Below the pieces are notes generated by a model that saw only the letters and a list, made by a program, of their open reading frames with translations, did no database searches and was not told the DNA's origin. Positions 1 through 7,844 of a stretch of DNA of 18,970 nucleotides are shown here, piece by piece. Within the stretch, counting starts at the first letter, position 1, and the number at the start of each line of letters is the position of its first letter. The stretch lies in NCBI GenBank assembly GCA_964230805.1, contig CAXRIA010000035.1, positions 1-18,970 of the forward strand, read 5' to 3'. The stretch comes from Flavicella sp964230805 (GTDB lineage: Bacteria > Bacteroidota > Bacteroidia > Flavobacteriales > Flavobacteriaceae). The position numbers were made by a program, and so were the translations under genes.

Positions 1-78
1 GGTTTTTGCTTCTTCTAGCATTTTAATATGACCTGCATGAAGCAGATCGAAGGTGGAAAATGTAATTCCTACTCTCAT
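1..78 (-). CDS. Cytidylyltransferase-family protein (TagD-like), 5' end only
   Basis: Only the first 26 codons are in the window; the gene runs off the left edge. The N-terminus begins MRVGITFSTFDLLHAGH, which contains the HxGH nucleotide-binding signature (HAGH) of the nucleotidyltransferase alpha/beta phosphodiesterase superfamily. Within that superfamily the GITFSTFDLLHAGH pattern fits glycerol-3-phosphate cytidylyltransferase (TagD type), which makes CDP-glycerol from CTP and glycerol 3-phosphate. Related enzymes use ethanolamine phosphate, FMN or heptose phosphate, so the substrate is inferred. The ATG lies 3 bases after the stop of the cupin gene, so the two are almost certainly co-transcribed. 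The position at the end of a polysaccharide operon suggests a role in decorating or building the surface glycan. Confidence 0.75.
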   Translation of the reverse strand, partial: MRVGITFSTFDLLHAGHIKMLEEAKT

Positions 79-81
79 AAT

Positions 82-570
82 TTAATCTCTTTTAAAATCG
101 TCTTGAACTCTTACTATATCATCCTCATCCGAGGGCAGAGAATCGGTATGTTGCCAAATCTCAGCTACGATTCCATAGTCTTTAAGACCGATGAGCCGGT
201 GTCGCTCGCCTTGTTGTAATTTAACCTGATCACCTTCGCTGTAAGTCACCACATCACCTTGCTCATTAGTATCACTACGAATAATGCCAACTTCTCCGCG
301 GTAGACCTGCCAGATCTCGGCGCGGCGATGATGGTATTGCCAAGAGAGGCGCGCACCAGGTTTTACAATCAGGATCTTAGGACTGAGCTTACCCTCAATT
401 TTTAAATGATCCACATCAATCCCTTCAAAGAACTGATTGGAAAAGGCCTGGGCCTGGTCTTCATCGATCACTAAAAAAGCGCCCCAAGGCCGCTTAAAGT
501 CTTTGGATACGACCCTGAATCCTAGGGACTCAATTTCGTTTTGGATGGTATTGTAAACTTCGCTGCTCAT
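82..570 (-). CDS. Cupin protein related to type II mannose-6-phosphate isomerase
   Basis: This 162-residue protein is a single cupin domain. RPWGAFLVI at 27-35 and KPGARLSWQYHHRRAEIW at 70-87 match the pattern of the C-terminal isomerase part of bifunctional PMI/GMP enzymes, usually RPWG...QMHHHRAEHW. Candidate metal ligands are H80, H81, E85 and H124 (in GERHRLIG). The third histidine of the usual HHHRAE run is an arginine here. It lacks the N-terminal nucleotidyltransferase half. Likely role: isomerase or epimerase-type sugar-phosphate chemistry for surface glycan precursors, but the substrate cannot be read from the sequence. Homologs are sometimes labelled phosphoheptose isomerase, which the fold does not support (GmhA is a SIS-fold protein). 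It sits 88 bases downstream of glmS and 3 bases upstream of the TagD-like gene. Confidence 0.75.
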   Translation of the reverse strand: MSSEVYNTIQNEIESLGFRVVSKDFKRPWGAFLVIDEDQAQAFSNQFFEGIDVDHLKIEGKLSPKILIVKPGARLSWQYHHRRAEIWQVYRGEVGIIRSDTNEQGDVVTYSEGDQVKLQQGERHRLIGLKDYGIVAEIWQHTDSLPSDEDDIVRVQDDFKRD

Positions 571-658
571 TTACTTTGAAAAAGATTGATTAATCAATTG
601 TTATTCTTTATTAAGGCGTCTAATTCGTATAAATTTTGACTCGGGTCGGTAGTCTTTC

Positions 659-2506
659 TTATTCTACGGTGACCGATTTCGCCAAATTTCGGGGTTGGTC
701 TACGTTTTTACCCAACAACACTGCCATGTGGTAGGAAAGCAGCTGTAGCGGAATGGTCGTCAGTAGTGGCGATAAGGGCTCTGGGGTCTCAGGGACTTCG
801 ATTACATGATCCGCCAAGGCCTTTACCTGCGTATCGCCTTGGGTTACAATGGCAATCACCTTGCCCTCTCTGGACTTGATCTCTTGGATATTGCTCACGA
901 TTTTTTCGTAGTGCCCGTATTTTGTAGCGATCACCACAATGGGCATGTGCGCATCAATCAGCGCAATGGGCCCGTGCTTCATCTCGGCAGCAGGGTAGCC
1001 TTCTGCGTGGATGTAGGAGATTTCTTTGAGCTTGAGTGCTCCCTCCAAGGCCACTGGAAAATTAAAGCCCCGACCCAAATACAACACGTTGGAAACCGTT
1101 TTGTAAGCAACTGCTATTTGTTTGCACAATGCCTCCGTTTCCAAAGCCTTTTCAACTTTTGCAGGCGTGGTTTCCAGCTGCATCAAATAATGCCTATACG
1201 CTGAGTTGGACAGCGCGCCTTTGACCTTTGCGAGTCTCAAAGCCATCATGGTCAACACCGTAATCTGCGTGGTGAATGCTTTGGTAGAAGCCACTCCTAT
1301 TTCGGGTCCTGCATGGGTGTAGGCCCCCGCATGGGTCTCTCTGGAAATGGACGAGCCGACCACATTGCAAACGCCAAAGACAAAAGCACCGTGTTCTTTG
1401 GCCAATTTGATGGCTGCAAGCGTATCTGCCGTTTCCCCGGATTGTGAAATGGCAATGACCACATCTTTTGAGCTTACAATCGGGTTTCTATAGCGAAATT
1501 CGGAGGCATATTCCACTTCCACCGGTATGCGGGCCAGGTCTTCAAAAATATACTCCGCTACCAAACCTGCATGCCACGAAGTGCCACAGGCCACAATGGT
1601 AATTTTTTGCGCATTGACAAATTTTTCAAGATGGTCTTCCAACCCTGCCATTTGTAGGATTCCTTGGTTTGCCAACAAACGCCCTCTGTAGGTATCTGTG
1701 ATGGCCTGGGGTTGCTCAAATATTTCTTTGAGCATAAAGTGGTCATAGCCTCCTTTTTCAATTTGATCGATGTTCCATTTGAGGGTTTGAACGTAAGGAC
1801 TGAACAGACGGTCATTTTTTATCTTTCGAAACTTCGTCTCTTTGTGCAAACGAATCACAGCCATTTCTTCGTCTTCTAAGTAAATAGCATTGCTGGCATA
1901 TTCTATAAACGGCGAAGCATCACTGGCCACAAAATATTCCTTGTCTCCAACACCAATGGCTAGCGGACTCCCCAAACGAGCCGCTACAATTTCATTGGGT
2001 TTTTTGCTGTCCAAAACCGCAATGGCATAGGCACCCACCACCTGGTTCAAAGCAATTTGTACGGCCTTGCCTAATTTATAGCCGCCATTTTTTTGCACGT
2101 CCTCTATAAGGTTGACAAGCACCTCAGTATCGGTGTCCGATTGGAAGGTGTATCCTCTGTTTTCAAGGGCTGTTCTGATGGCCGCATAGTTTTCAATAAT
2201 CCCATTGTGGATCAGCACCAAATCTCCAGAATTTGAATGATGAGGGTGTGCGTTTGTATCGTTTGGAACTCCATGGGTTGCCCAGCGGGTATGGCCGATG
2301 CCGATGTTTCCTGTGGTGTTGTTATCTACATTTATTTTGGCGTCAAGATCGCTTACCTTGCCTTTTGTTTTTGTGAGCCTGATGCGTTGGCCGTCAAAAA
2401 GTGCCATTCCAGCACTGTCATAACCTCTGTACTCCAAACGTTGGAGCCCTTTTAAAATAACGGGGTATGCCTCACGATGCCCTATATATCCTACAATTCC
2501 ACACAT
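659..2506 (-). CDS. glmS: Glutamine--fructose-6-phosphate aminotransferase (isomerizing)
   Basis: GlmS converts fructose 6-phosphate plus glutamine to glucosamine 6-phosphate, the entry step to UDP-GlcNAc. The 615-residue length is close to the usual 609-615. The N-terminal glutaminase begins MCGIVGYIG, with Cys2 as nucleophile after Met removal, followed by RLEYRGYDSAG and HTRWATHG at 72-79. Two SIS isomerase domains follow, with VACGTSWHAG, ISQSGETADT, GVASTKAFTTQ and GYPAAEMKHGPIAL. The end is NLAKSVTVE, as in GlmS generally. The open frame continues 55 codons upstream, but only the Met directly before Cys is compatible with an N-terminal nucleophile, so I start at 2506. Its place after wzc suggests amino-sugar supply for the polysaccharide made by this locus. 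Confidence 0.97.
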   Translation of the reverse strand: MCGIVGYIGHREAYPVILKGLQRLEYRGYDSAGMALFDGQRIRLTKTKGKVSDLDAKINVDNNTTGNIGIGHTRWATHGVPNDTNAHPHHSNSGDLVLIHNGIIENYAAIRTALENRGYTFQSDTDTEVLVNLIEDVQKNGGYKLGKAVQIALNQVVGAYAIAVLDSKKPNEIVAARLGSPLAIGVGDKEYFVASDASPFIEYASNAIYLEDEEMAVIRLHKETKFRKIKNDRLFSPYVQTLKWNIDQIEKGGYDHFMLKEIFEQPQAITDTYRGRLLANQGILQMAGLEDHLEKFVNAQKITIVACGTSWHAGLVAEYIFEDLARIPVEVEYASEFRYRNPIVSSKDVVIAISQSGETADTLAAIKLAKEHGAFVFGVCNVVGSSISRETHAGAYTHAGPEIGVASTKAFTTQITVLTMMALRLAKVKGALSNSAYRHYLMQLETTPAKVEKALETEALCKQIAVAYKTVSNVLYLGRGFNFPVALEGALKLKEISYIHAEGYPAAEMKHGPIALIDAHMPIVVIATKYGHYEKIVSNIQEIKSREGKVIAIVTQGDTQVKALADHVIEVPETPEPLSPLLTTIPLQLLSYHMAVLLGKNVDQPRNLAKSVTVE

Positions 2507-2525
2507 AGCTATTTTGTGTTTTGGT

Positions 2526-2594
2526 CCGTTGTAAAACGGGGGTTCACATTTGTTTGTTTTTTGCTCTGCATCATCCGTCGCACGCTTTGACGGA
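2526..2594 (-). promoter_or_regulatory. glmS leader with two short hairpins
   Basis: On the transcribed strand, TCCGTC (2594-2589) can pair with GACGGA (2579-2574) across a 9-base loop. Further down, CCGTT (2539-2535) pairs with AACGG (2530-2526) across a 4-base loop, ending about 20 bases before the glmS ATG. Neither is followed by a T-run, so they are not ordinary terminators. I see no glmS ribozyme core. They may shape the leader RNA or be chance. Confidence 0.25.
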
Positions 2595-2648
2595 CAGCGC
2601 CACGAAGGATTCGAAGCGGTTTTTGATGCTGCCCATGTAAAGTCTGCG

Positions 2649-2768
2649 CTACCATAGTAATTGGAATACAAAATACCAAATTCCTATGGTGATGAGCAGT
2701 ATACTGGTCCACAAAAGCGTGTTGTTCCAATCCCATGTTTTCTTTTTGGGATGCTTTTTTTCGTTCAT
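2649..2768 (-). CDS. Small single-pass membrane protein (39 aa)
   Basis: A 39-codon ORF starts with ATG at 2768 and fills part of the gap between wzc and glmS. It begins MNEKKHPKKKTWDWNN, a strongly basic head. About 20 hydrophobic residues follow, from TLLWTSILLITIGIWYF to the C-terminus FQLLW, which is a convincing transmembrane segment. The positive-inside rule would put the N-terminus in the cytoplasm. It begins 58 bases after the wzc stop and reads the same way, so it is probably in the operon. I do not recognise a family. It could be a small partner of the Wzc/Wza export machine or an unrelated micropeptide. It is supported by organisation and hydropathy, not by a known homolog. Confidence 0.5.
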   Translation of the reverse strand: MNEKKHPKKKTWDWNNTLLWTSILLITIGIWYFVFQLLW

Positions 2769-2826
2769 GATTATCGCAGCGTTTTTAAAAAAATAGGGGG
2801 CTCTTTTTTTTGAAAAAATGGATGCC

Positions 2827-5190
2827 TCATCGTTTCCACCAAGGTTTTTTAGAAACTTCTTCGCCATAACCATAACCGTAGCCATAACCGTAGCCATAAC
2901 CATAGCCATAACCTCTTTCAATATCGAGGTCGTTTAACAAAACGGTCATGTTGGGCAATCGTTTTTTATCGTACAAGTTCCCTGGGATTTCCAATAACTT
3001 TTTTTCCATATAATTGGCACGGATGACATACAAAAACAAATCGGCAGCAGCGCCTAGTAACAAAGTATCTGTCACGAGTTTTACGGGTGCTGTGTCCACA
3101 ATCACATAATCATAGTGCGCTTTTCCGTATGACAATACTTCTTCAAAGCGACCGTTCATCAAAAGTTCAGAGGGGTTGGGTGCTACAATTCCTGAATGCA
3201 GCACATCAAAACCAAAGCGTTTGGTAGGTACCACCAGCTCAGCAAGCGATGTTGAATCCTCCGCTAAAAAATGCGTGAGCCCCTTCCCCATTTTCTGCTC
3301 TAGAAAGACTTCCAATCTCGGTTTTCGAATGTCGGCACCGACCAGCAATACTTTTTTGCCCGACAACGCCAAGACAGAAGCCGTGTTTACGGAAATAAAC
3401 GTTTTCCCTTCTCCCGGCAAAGTGGAACTGATAAAAATAATTTTTCCACGGTCTTTGATCTTAGACAACATAAAATCCATGTTGGTGCGCAGCATGCGAA
3501 AGGCTTCAGAAAGAACACTTCGATCTCCGGCGACTGCTTGTACTTTTGAAGCGTCGGAAGTTTTGGGAATTTCACCGATGAGAGGCGCCTTGACCACAGC
3601 CTCCACTTCTTTGCTTTGGTGTACTTTGTTGTCGAGCAAATTTCTGAGATAAAGGACCCCTACAGGCACCATAATTCCCAATAAAAACGCCCCCAAATAA
3701 ATGATCTTTGGTTTCGGGCTGACCGGTATTTCATCCGCCATCGCGGCGTCTACTATTTTTGCATTGGGAACTGCTACCGCCAATGAAATGGAATTTTCTT
3801 CTCTTTTTTGTAGCAAGTAGAGGTATAAGGATTCAATAATTTGTTGTTGCCGCTGAATATCGCGAAATTCACGTTCTTGTTGCGGTACGGAGGTAATTCT
3901 CGAACGAAACAAGGTTTCTTGTAAAACGGCCTGTTCGAGGGAAATTCGCAAGGAAGAAATTGTGGTTGCCAAACTCTCCTCCAAATTGGTCCGCAATTCA
4001 TCGACCTGTGCATTCAAACGTTGAATGACCGGATTGTACAAACTCGAGCTCTCCAGCAAGCGATTTCGTTCCAGTAGCAACTGGTTGTACTGGTTGCTCG
4101 TACTCATAAAATGGCTGTCTTGAAAACCTGCATTGGCAGGAATCAAAGCTGCTGGGTGCTCTTTGAGGTATTGCTGCATATAAGCCGCCAATTTCAATTG
4201 GGTATTCAAATCTATAATCGTGCGCTCTACATCGGCATTTCCTTCTAAGCTCAGGGCGGCCTCGGAGCTGATGTCTGTAAGTTGATTGCTCTTTTTGAAG
4301 CTTTCGACCCCTTTGTCAATGGTGGACAATTCTTTTTCAATGACTTTCAAACGTTCTTCGATGAAAATATTGGTATTGCTCGCCACCCTATTTTTATCCA
4401 ATACGGCATCTGTATTGTACTGAGCAATCAAGTGGTTGAGTATTGCTTCTCCTTTGGAAGGCACCAAACAACGAAAGTTCAAATGCAACAAACTCCCCTT
4501 TTTCCCGGCTGCACTTACCGTTAAATTTGTTCTCAAACCACTCACCGCGCTACTGAATGGTTGCAACCTCACCACCACTTCTCTGGGTACAAAAGGCGTT
4601 TCTAGCAGCCGAGGGGTCAGCGTCATGCTGCCAAAGGCTGTGGCTATCTTTTCGCCAAAGGCATGTGTTCCCGTAGGAGCTCCCTCTTCGTCTTTCAGTT
4701 CAAAATGACCCGCTGAAAGCACATTCACTTTGAACAGCGTATCTTGGGAATAAAGTCGTTCCTCGTCTGCGGAAAAAGTGATGACAAAGGGCAATTGCTC
4801 TCGAAAAATTTCGGAGGTTTTTACACGTCCTTCTTCGTAATAACTGGCAAATAGCTCCAAATCTTTGACCACACGCTCCATCAAACTTCGAGAGGTTAAA
4901 ATCCCGATTTCATTTTCAATCGAGGTTCCTGAATTTCCGAAAAAACCCAAATCTTGAAAAGCAGCCATCTCTGAGTTCATTCCCCCATTTTTTTCGTCGT
5001 CTATCAATATCGTAGCCGATACTTCATAGGTCCTTGGGGTGTAGCGCAGGAAGAGAAACGCCGATGTCAATGCGAGCATCAGGGCAAGGACAAACCACCG
5101 CCAGTGGTACATATAGCTGCGAAATAGTTCTCGTAAATCAAGGTTTTCATCGTTCAATGCTTGGGCATTTAAAAGGTCTCTTTCTTGCAT
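2827..5190 (-). CDS. wzc: Wzc-like polysaccharide co-polymerase and tyrosine autokinase
   Basis: This 787-residue inner-membrane protein would control chain length and export of a surface polysaccharide with the Wza-like channel. An N-terminal transmembrane helix (about 31-50, WRWFVLALMLALTSAFLFL) is followed by a long periplasmic Wzz region with coiled-coil stretches (about 255-460). A second helix lies at about 496-515 after a proline-rich turn. The cytoplasmic BY-kinase domain carries Walker A STLPGEGKT (589-597), Walker A' VLLVGADIRKPR (614-625) and Walker B VIVDTAP (about 696-702). The C-terminus is a tyrosine cluster made of eight perfect Tyr-Gly pairs (760-776), the expected site of trans-autophosphorylation. 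The start is 4 bases after the wza stop, indicating one transcript. Cycling of the tail phosphorylation would regulate polymer assembly, as known for the family. Confidence 0.93.
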   Translation of the reverse strand: MQERDLLNAQALNDENLDLRELFRSYMYHWRWFVLALMLALTSAFLFLRYTPRTYEVSATILIDDEKNGGMNSEMAAFQDLGFFGNSGTSIENEIGILTSRSLMERVVKDLELFASYYEEGRVKTSEIFREQLPFVITFSADEERLYSQDTLFKVNVLSAGHFELKDEEGAPTGTHAFGEKIATAFGSMTLTPRLLETPFVPREVVVRLQPFSSAVSGLRTNLTVSAAGKKGSLLHLNFRCLVPSKGEAILNHLIAQYNTDAVLDKNRVASNTNIFIEERLKVIEKELSTIDKGVESFKKSNQLTDISSEAALSLEGNADVERTIIDLNTQLKLAAYMQQYLKEHPAALIPANAGFQDSHFMSTSNQYNQLLLERNRLLESSSLYNPVIQRLNAQVDELRTNLEESLATTISSLRISLEQAVLQETLFRSRITSVPQQEREFRDIQRQQQIIESLYLYLLQKREENSISLAVAVPNAKIVDAAMADEIPVSPKPKIIYLGAFLLGIMVPVGVLYLRNLLDNKVHQSKEVEAVVKAPLIGEIPKTSDASKVQAVAGDRSVLSEAFRMLRTNMDFMLSKIKDRGKIIFISSTLPGEGKTFISVNTASVLALSGKKVLLVGADIRKPRLEVFLEQKMGKGLTHFLAEDSTSLAELVVPTKRFGFDVLHSGIVAPNPSELLMNGRFEEVLSYGKAHYDYVIVDTAPVKLVTDTLLLGAAADLFLYVIRANYMEKKLLEIPGNLYDKKRLPNMTVLLNDLDIERGYGYGYGYGYGYGYGYGEEVSKKPWWKR
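2863..2913 (-). repeat. Gly-Tyr codon repeat in the Wzc tail
   Basis: Seventeen codons read G(YG)8 without interruption. At DNA level this is a near-perfect hexamer repeat of GGY-TAY, with synonymous T/C changes (TAT or TAC, GGT or GGC) breaking perfect identity. Tyrosine clusters are normal in BY-kinases, but usually irregular. A strictly alternating tract could change length by slippage in 6-base steps without shifting frame. Confidence 0.9.
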
Positions 5191-5194
5191 GATG

Positions 5195-5953
5195 TTAGCG
5201 AATTAAAATGGCAATGATGGATACTAAACTCGAAATGGAGGAAAAAATAATACTCGTATTGGCTCCTACCACAGAGGAATTTATTTTGGCTTTGTTTGGA
5301 GCCACATACAGCACATCATTTTGTGCGAGGTAGTAATAGGGCGAATCGAAAAGATCTTGCTGGGTCAAATCTACGGAAATACGTTTTCGTTCGTTGTCTT
5401 CGGTTCGAATCAAGGTGACCGAGGTCCGTTCTCCTTGAATGGTCAAATCGCCGGCACGTCCGAGTGCTTCTAAAATGGAAATCGTCTCATTCTCTACGGA
5501 AAATACCCCCGGATTTCTGACCTCCCCCAAAACGGTTACCTTAAAATTTTGAATGCGGACATTCACCAATGGATCTTTTACATACAGCGCCAAAGATTCT
5601 TGCAATTGTTCTTTCAAGGCACGTGTGGTTAGGTCTACCACTTTCAAATCGCCCAAAATCGGGAAGTTGATCCTTCCTTCGCTGTTTACCAAATATGGCA
5701 AAAGGTTCAAATTTGGATTGGCATTACCCACCAAGGGGGTTTCAAAGGTGTTGAATGGAATCGCAGCTTGGGGCTCTTTGGAAGAGACATGAATGTTTAA
5801 CAAATCCCCCACTTGAATTCGTGTTTCAAACATGGGTATTTGTTGGGTTTCTTCTAAAATTTGTCCGTTGGAAAAATAAGTCATTTTGCGTGTCGACACA
5901 CAATTCTGCAATCCGAAACAGAGCACTAACAATATTATTTTTTTACAATACAT
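5195..5953 (-). CDS. wza: Wza-like outer-membrane polysaccharide export lipoprotein
   Basis: This 252-residue protein would form the outer-membrane export channel for the polysaccharide. The N-terminus is a lipoprotein signal: basic MYCKK, a hydrophobic core, then a permissive lipobox LQNC with Cys18. A Poly_export-type domain follows at about 45-135, with IQVGDLLNIHV and YLVNSEGRINFPILGDL. One SLBB-like beta-grasp domain lies at about 138-215, with VTVLGEVRNPGVF. A C-terminal hydrophobic stretch at 230-250 could be the transmembrane helix that builds the Wza barrel. It is much shorter than E. coli Wza (about 380 residues), with one SLBB unit instead of several, as is common in flavobacterial loci. 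It sits 4 bases before wzc and 14 bases after the glycosyltransferase gene. Confidence 0.88.
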   Translation of the reverse strand: MYCKKIILLVLCFGLQNCVSTRKMTYFSNGQILEETQQIPMFETRIQVGDLLNIHVSSKEPQAAIPFNTFETPLVGNANPNLNLLPYLVNSEGRINFPILGDLKVVDLTTRALKEQLQESLALYVKDPLVNVRIQNFKVTVLGEVRNPGVFSVENETISILEALGRAGDLTIQGERTSVTLIRTEDNERKRISVDLTQQDLFDSPYYYLAQNDVLYVAPNKAKINSSVVGANTSIIFSSISSLVSIIAILIR

Positions 5954-5967
5954 AGGTCTTATTTATT

Positions 5968-7080
5968 CTATATTCGATTTAATGATCCTTCATTGCTACC
6001 GCGATTGACGATCCTTTTTTTTACAAGGGCAAATACCAACACAAAAACAAGGAAAACAAAGGCCGTGATAAAAAGCAGGGCAAGGCTGTTAAAATGAGAC
6101 GCACACCAAAGCATCAAAATCACCACTGCGAAGTTGAGAAACCCCAATAGCAAACTCGTTTTTAAATGTGTCAAACCGCTGTCAATCAAAAGATGATGGA
6201 TGTGGTTTCGATCGGGGTGAAACGGACTTTTCTTTTGCCACAAACGCACGCCAATGACCCGGAAGGTATCTGCCAAGGGAATGCACAAAATGGCGGCCAA
6301 AACAAATATTTTATTTTCTATTTTAAAACGAAAATGACGGTAGTCCTCAGGGGCGATGGAAAGAAATTTCAAGGCAAAAAACGCAATACAAAACCCAATC
6401 AAAAGAGAGCCTGTATCTCCCATAAATATTTTTTTCGTGGAGGATAAGTTGTAATAGCTATAAGCCAACAACATTCCGACAAAACTCAAACAGAGTAAAA
6501 AATAGAAGGGCAAATCGGCCGCGTAAAAAATTAAAGAAAACACACTGAAAATGACCATTCCAATGGTTGCCGCCAAGCCATCTACCCCGTCGATTAAATT
6601 GTAAGCATTCACAATCGTGAGCACCATGAGCACTCGCATGACATAAAACAAATAAATTGGAATGAAATCCATTCCCAAAAAACCGTGCAAATTGGGCTCG
6701 AATACTCCGCTGTGAAAAAACACAAAAAAAGTGGCCCAAAATTGGATCCACAATTTTGCTCTGGGTGAAATTCCAACCAAATCATCTTTTAGGCCCGCCA
6801 TAAAAATAAGCACACAGCTCGCAATTAAATTGACCCCTGTTTGATCGCGATCAAAAGACTGGATAAAAAAAACAATCAATATCAACGTTAGAAAAAAAGA
6901 AACACCTGCCATGGTAGGCGTAGCCACATGATGCGAACTCCGCTGGTTGGGCTCTTCGTTCAAATTTCGTGCAACAATGACCCAAGTAATTTTTGGCACT
7001 ATGTAATACACCAGCAAAAAGGAGGCGATTACACTTAACATAGCCATTATTGTCAGATTGGAAGTGATCTCTGATATCAT
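5968..7080 (-). CDS. WecA/MraY-family polyprenyl-phosphate sugar-1-phosphate transferase
   Basis: This 370-residue, roughly ten-helix membrane enzyme would transfer a sugar 1-phosphate, probably GlcNAc-1-P or a related HexNAc-1-P, from its UDP form to undecaprenyl phosphate and so start the lipid-linked repeat unit. Family landmarks are in order: RSSHHVATPTMAG (47-59), DD at 99-100 followed by LVGISPRAK, NLIDGVDGLA (161-170), FMGDTGSLLIGF with D222 (219-230), and the HxHH loop in NHIHHLL (292-298). The HIHH motif is typical of WecA-type rather than MraY enzymes. The position directly upstream of wza and wzc fits an initiating transferase. The exact donor sugar cannot be read. The glmS gene in the same run is consistent with an N-acetylhexosamine first sugar. 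Confidence 0.9.
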   Translation of the reverse strand: MISEITSNLTIMAMLSVIASFLLVYYIVPKITWVIVARNLNEEPNQRSSHHVATPTMAGVSFFLTLILIVFFIQSFDRDQTGVNLIASCVLIFMAGLKDDLVGISPRAKLWIQFWATFFVFFHSGVFEPNLHGFLGMDFIPIYLFYVMRVLMVLTIVNAYNLIDGVDGLAATIGMVIFSVFSLIFYAADLPFYFLLCLSFVGMLLAYSYYNLSSTKKIFMGDTGSLLIGFCIAFFALKFLSIAPEDYRHFRFKIENKIFVLAAILCIPLADTFRVIGVRLWQKKSPFHPDRNHIHHLLIDSGLTHLKTSLLLGFLNFAVVILMLWCASHFNSLALLFITAFVFLVFVLVFALVKKRIVNRGSNEGSLNRI

Positions 7081-7173
7081 TGAACGTATTTGTTTTTAAC
7101 TTAAATTGCCGGGAATTTCTTTTCTTTGTTCAGAAACTGTCTATCCTTGACAGGCTGATCAAAAGACACATCG

Positions 7174-7284
7174 TTACACCAATAGCAGCTCTCCTACTAG
7201 AGCGAGTAGTACGCCGGATATTAAAAAAACAAGCAATAACTTGGATATTCTTAATGCTAATTTCATGGTTTGTATTTTTGTCAT
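7174..7284 (-). CDS. Candidate hydrophobic micropeptide (36 aa)
   Basis: A 36-codon ORF (ATG at 7284, TAA at 7174-7176) starts 16 bases after the upxY stop and ends 93 bases before the glycosyltransferase ATG. It reads MTKIQTMKLALRISK and then a run of about 18 hydrophobic residues (LLLVFLISGVLLALVGELLLV). This looks like one transmembrane segment or a signal peptide without cargo. A second in-frame ATG at codon 7 could also be the start. No family is recognised. In favour: same strand, tight spacing after upxY, and a membrane-like composition. Against: AT-rich DNA often yields hydrophobic short ORFs. It could also act as a leader-type ORF between upxY and the structural genes. Confidence 0.35.
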   Translation of the reverse strand: MTKIQTMKLALRISKLLLVFLISGVLLALVGELLLV

Positions 7285-7300
7285 AGACAACCCTATTGTT

Positions 7301-7834
7301 TTAATGTGGTTCCAGCAGCTCTATATGACTGATGGGTATCGTCAATTCGAGCGACTGATTTAAAGCAGCCAACTGAACCTGTATGCGGTGCTTTCCTTTT
7401 TCCATCAAAAAAGTAGCGAGTACTCCCTGAAAAGGCCCTTTTACAACGCGAACAAGACTTCCTTTTTTAAAATGAACCGTGTGTTGCACAGCAATCGCTC
7501 CTTTGAAATTACTGATGATTTTAAGGTTGTCGATTTCATTGGATTGAATCAATGCCGGTTTTCCTAGGTATTTCAGCACAGAGACCACCCCAAAAACATT
7601 GAGCACAGCGCTCAAGTCTTTGTCCGTGATATTGACAAATACGTGAGAAGGAATGAGTGGGACCTGGACTTTTTTCTTGCGATCTGACCATTGTCGCAGC
7701 TCGGTTTTTAAAGGAAGAAAAACATCAAAACCTGCGAGAAGTAGCCTTTCAGAAACTTTCTTTTCTGTTCTAGACTTGGTATAAATGGCACGCCATTTTT
7801 TGGTGTCCGATGTAGGGGGTAGGGTACTTTTCAT
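7301..7834 (-). CDS. UpxY-like NusG-family transcription antiterminator
   Basis: This 177-residue NusG paralog is of the kind that heads Bacteroidota capsule operons. The NGN domain runs from KKWRAIYTKSRTEKKVSERL (12-31) through VQVPLIPSHVFVNI (57-69), the usual core of UpxY/RfaH proteins. A C-terminal KOW segment begins KKGSLVRVVKGPFQG (123-137). UpxY proteins bind RNA polymerase and keep it transcribing through the long polysaccharide operon that follows, acting on the locus's own leader. It is the first gene of the run 7834 to 1. Upstream are a candidate promoter (-7 box 7970-7977) and a leader of roughly 125 bases with an ops-like element. Specificity for its own locus is inferred from family behaviour. 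Confidence 0.88.
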   Translation of the reverse strand: MKSTLPPTSDTKKWRAIYTKSRTEKKVSERLLLAGFDVFLPLKTELRQWSDRKKKVQVPLIPSHVFVNITDKDLSAVLNVFGVVSVLKYLGKPALIQSNEIDNLKIISNFKGAIAVQHTVHFKKGSLVRVVKGPFQGVLATFLMEKGKHRIQVQLAALNQSLELTIPISHIELLEPH

Positions 7835-7844
7835 TTTTCTTTTT

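Noticed and set aside
585..598. 14-base palindrome ATTGATTAATCAAT between glmS and the cupin gene
   Set aside because: A perfect dyad, but short, AT-only except for one G and one C, not near a recognisable promoter and not repeated elsewhere. Likely chance.
806..1204. 132-codon plus-strand ORF inside glmS, and similar antisense ORFs in wzc and hsdR
   Set aside because: They lie opposite strongly conserved coding sequence and show no domain features of their own.
2507..2671. 55-codon N-terminal extension of GlmS
   Set aside because: The catalytic cysteine must be residue 2 after the initiator Met, and the extension is not GlmS-like. It also overlaps the end of the 39-aa ORF.
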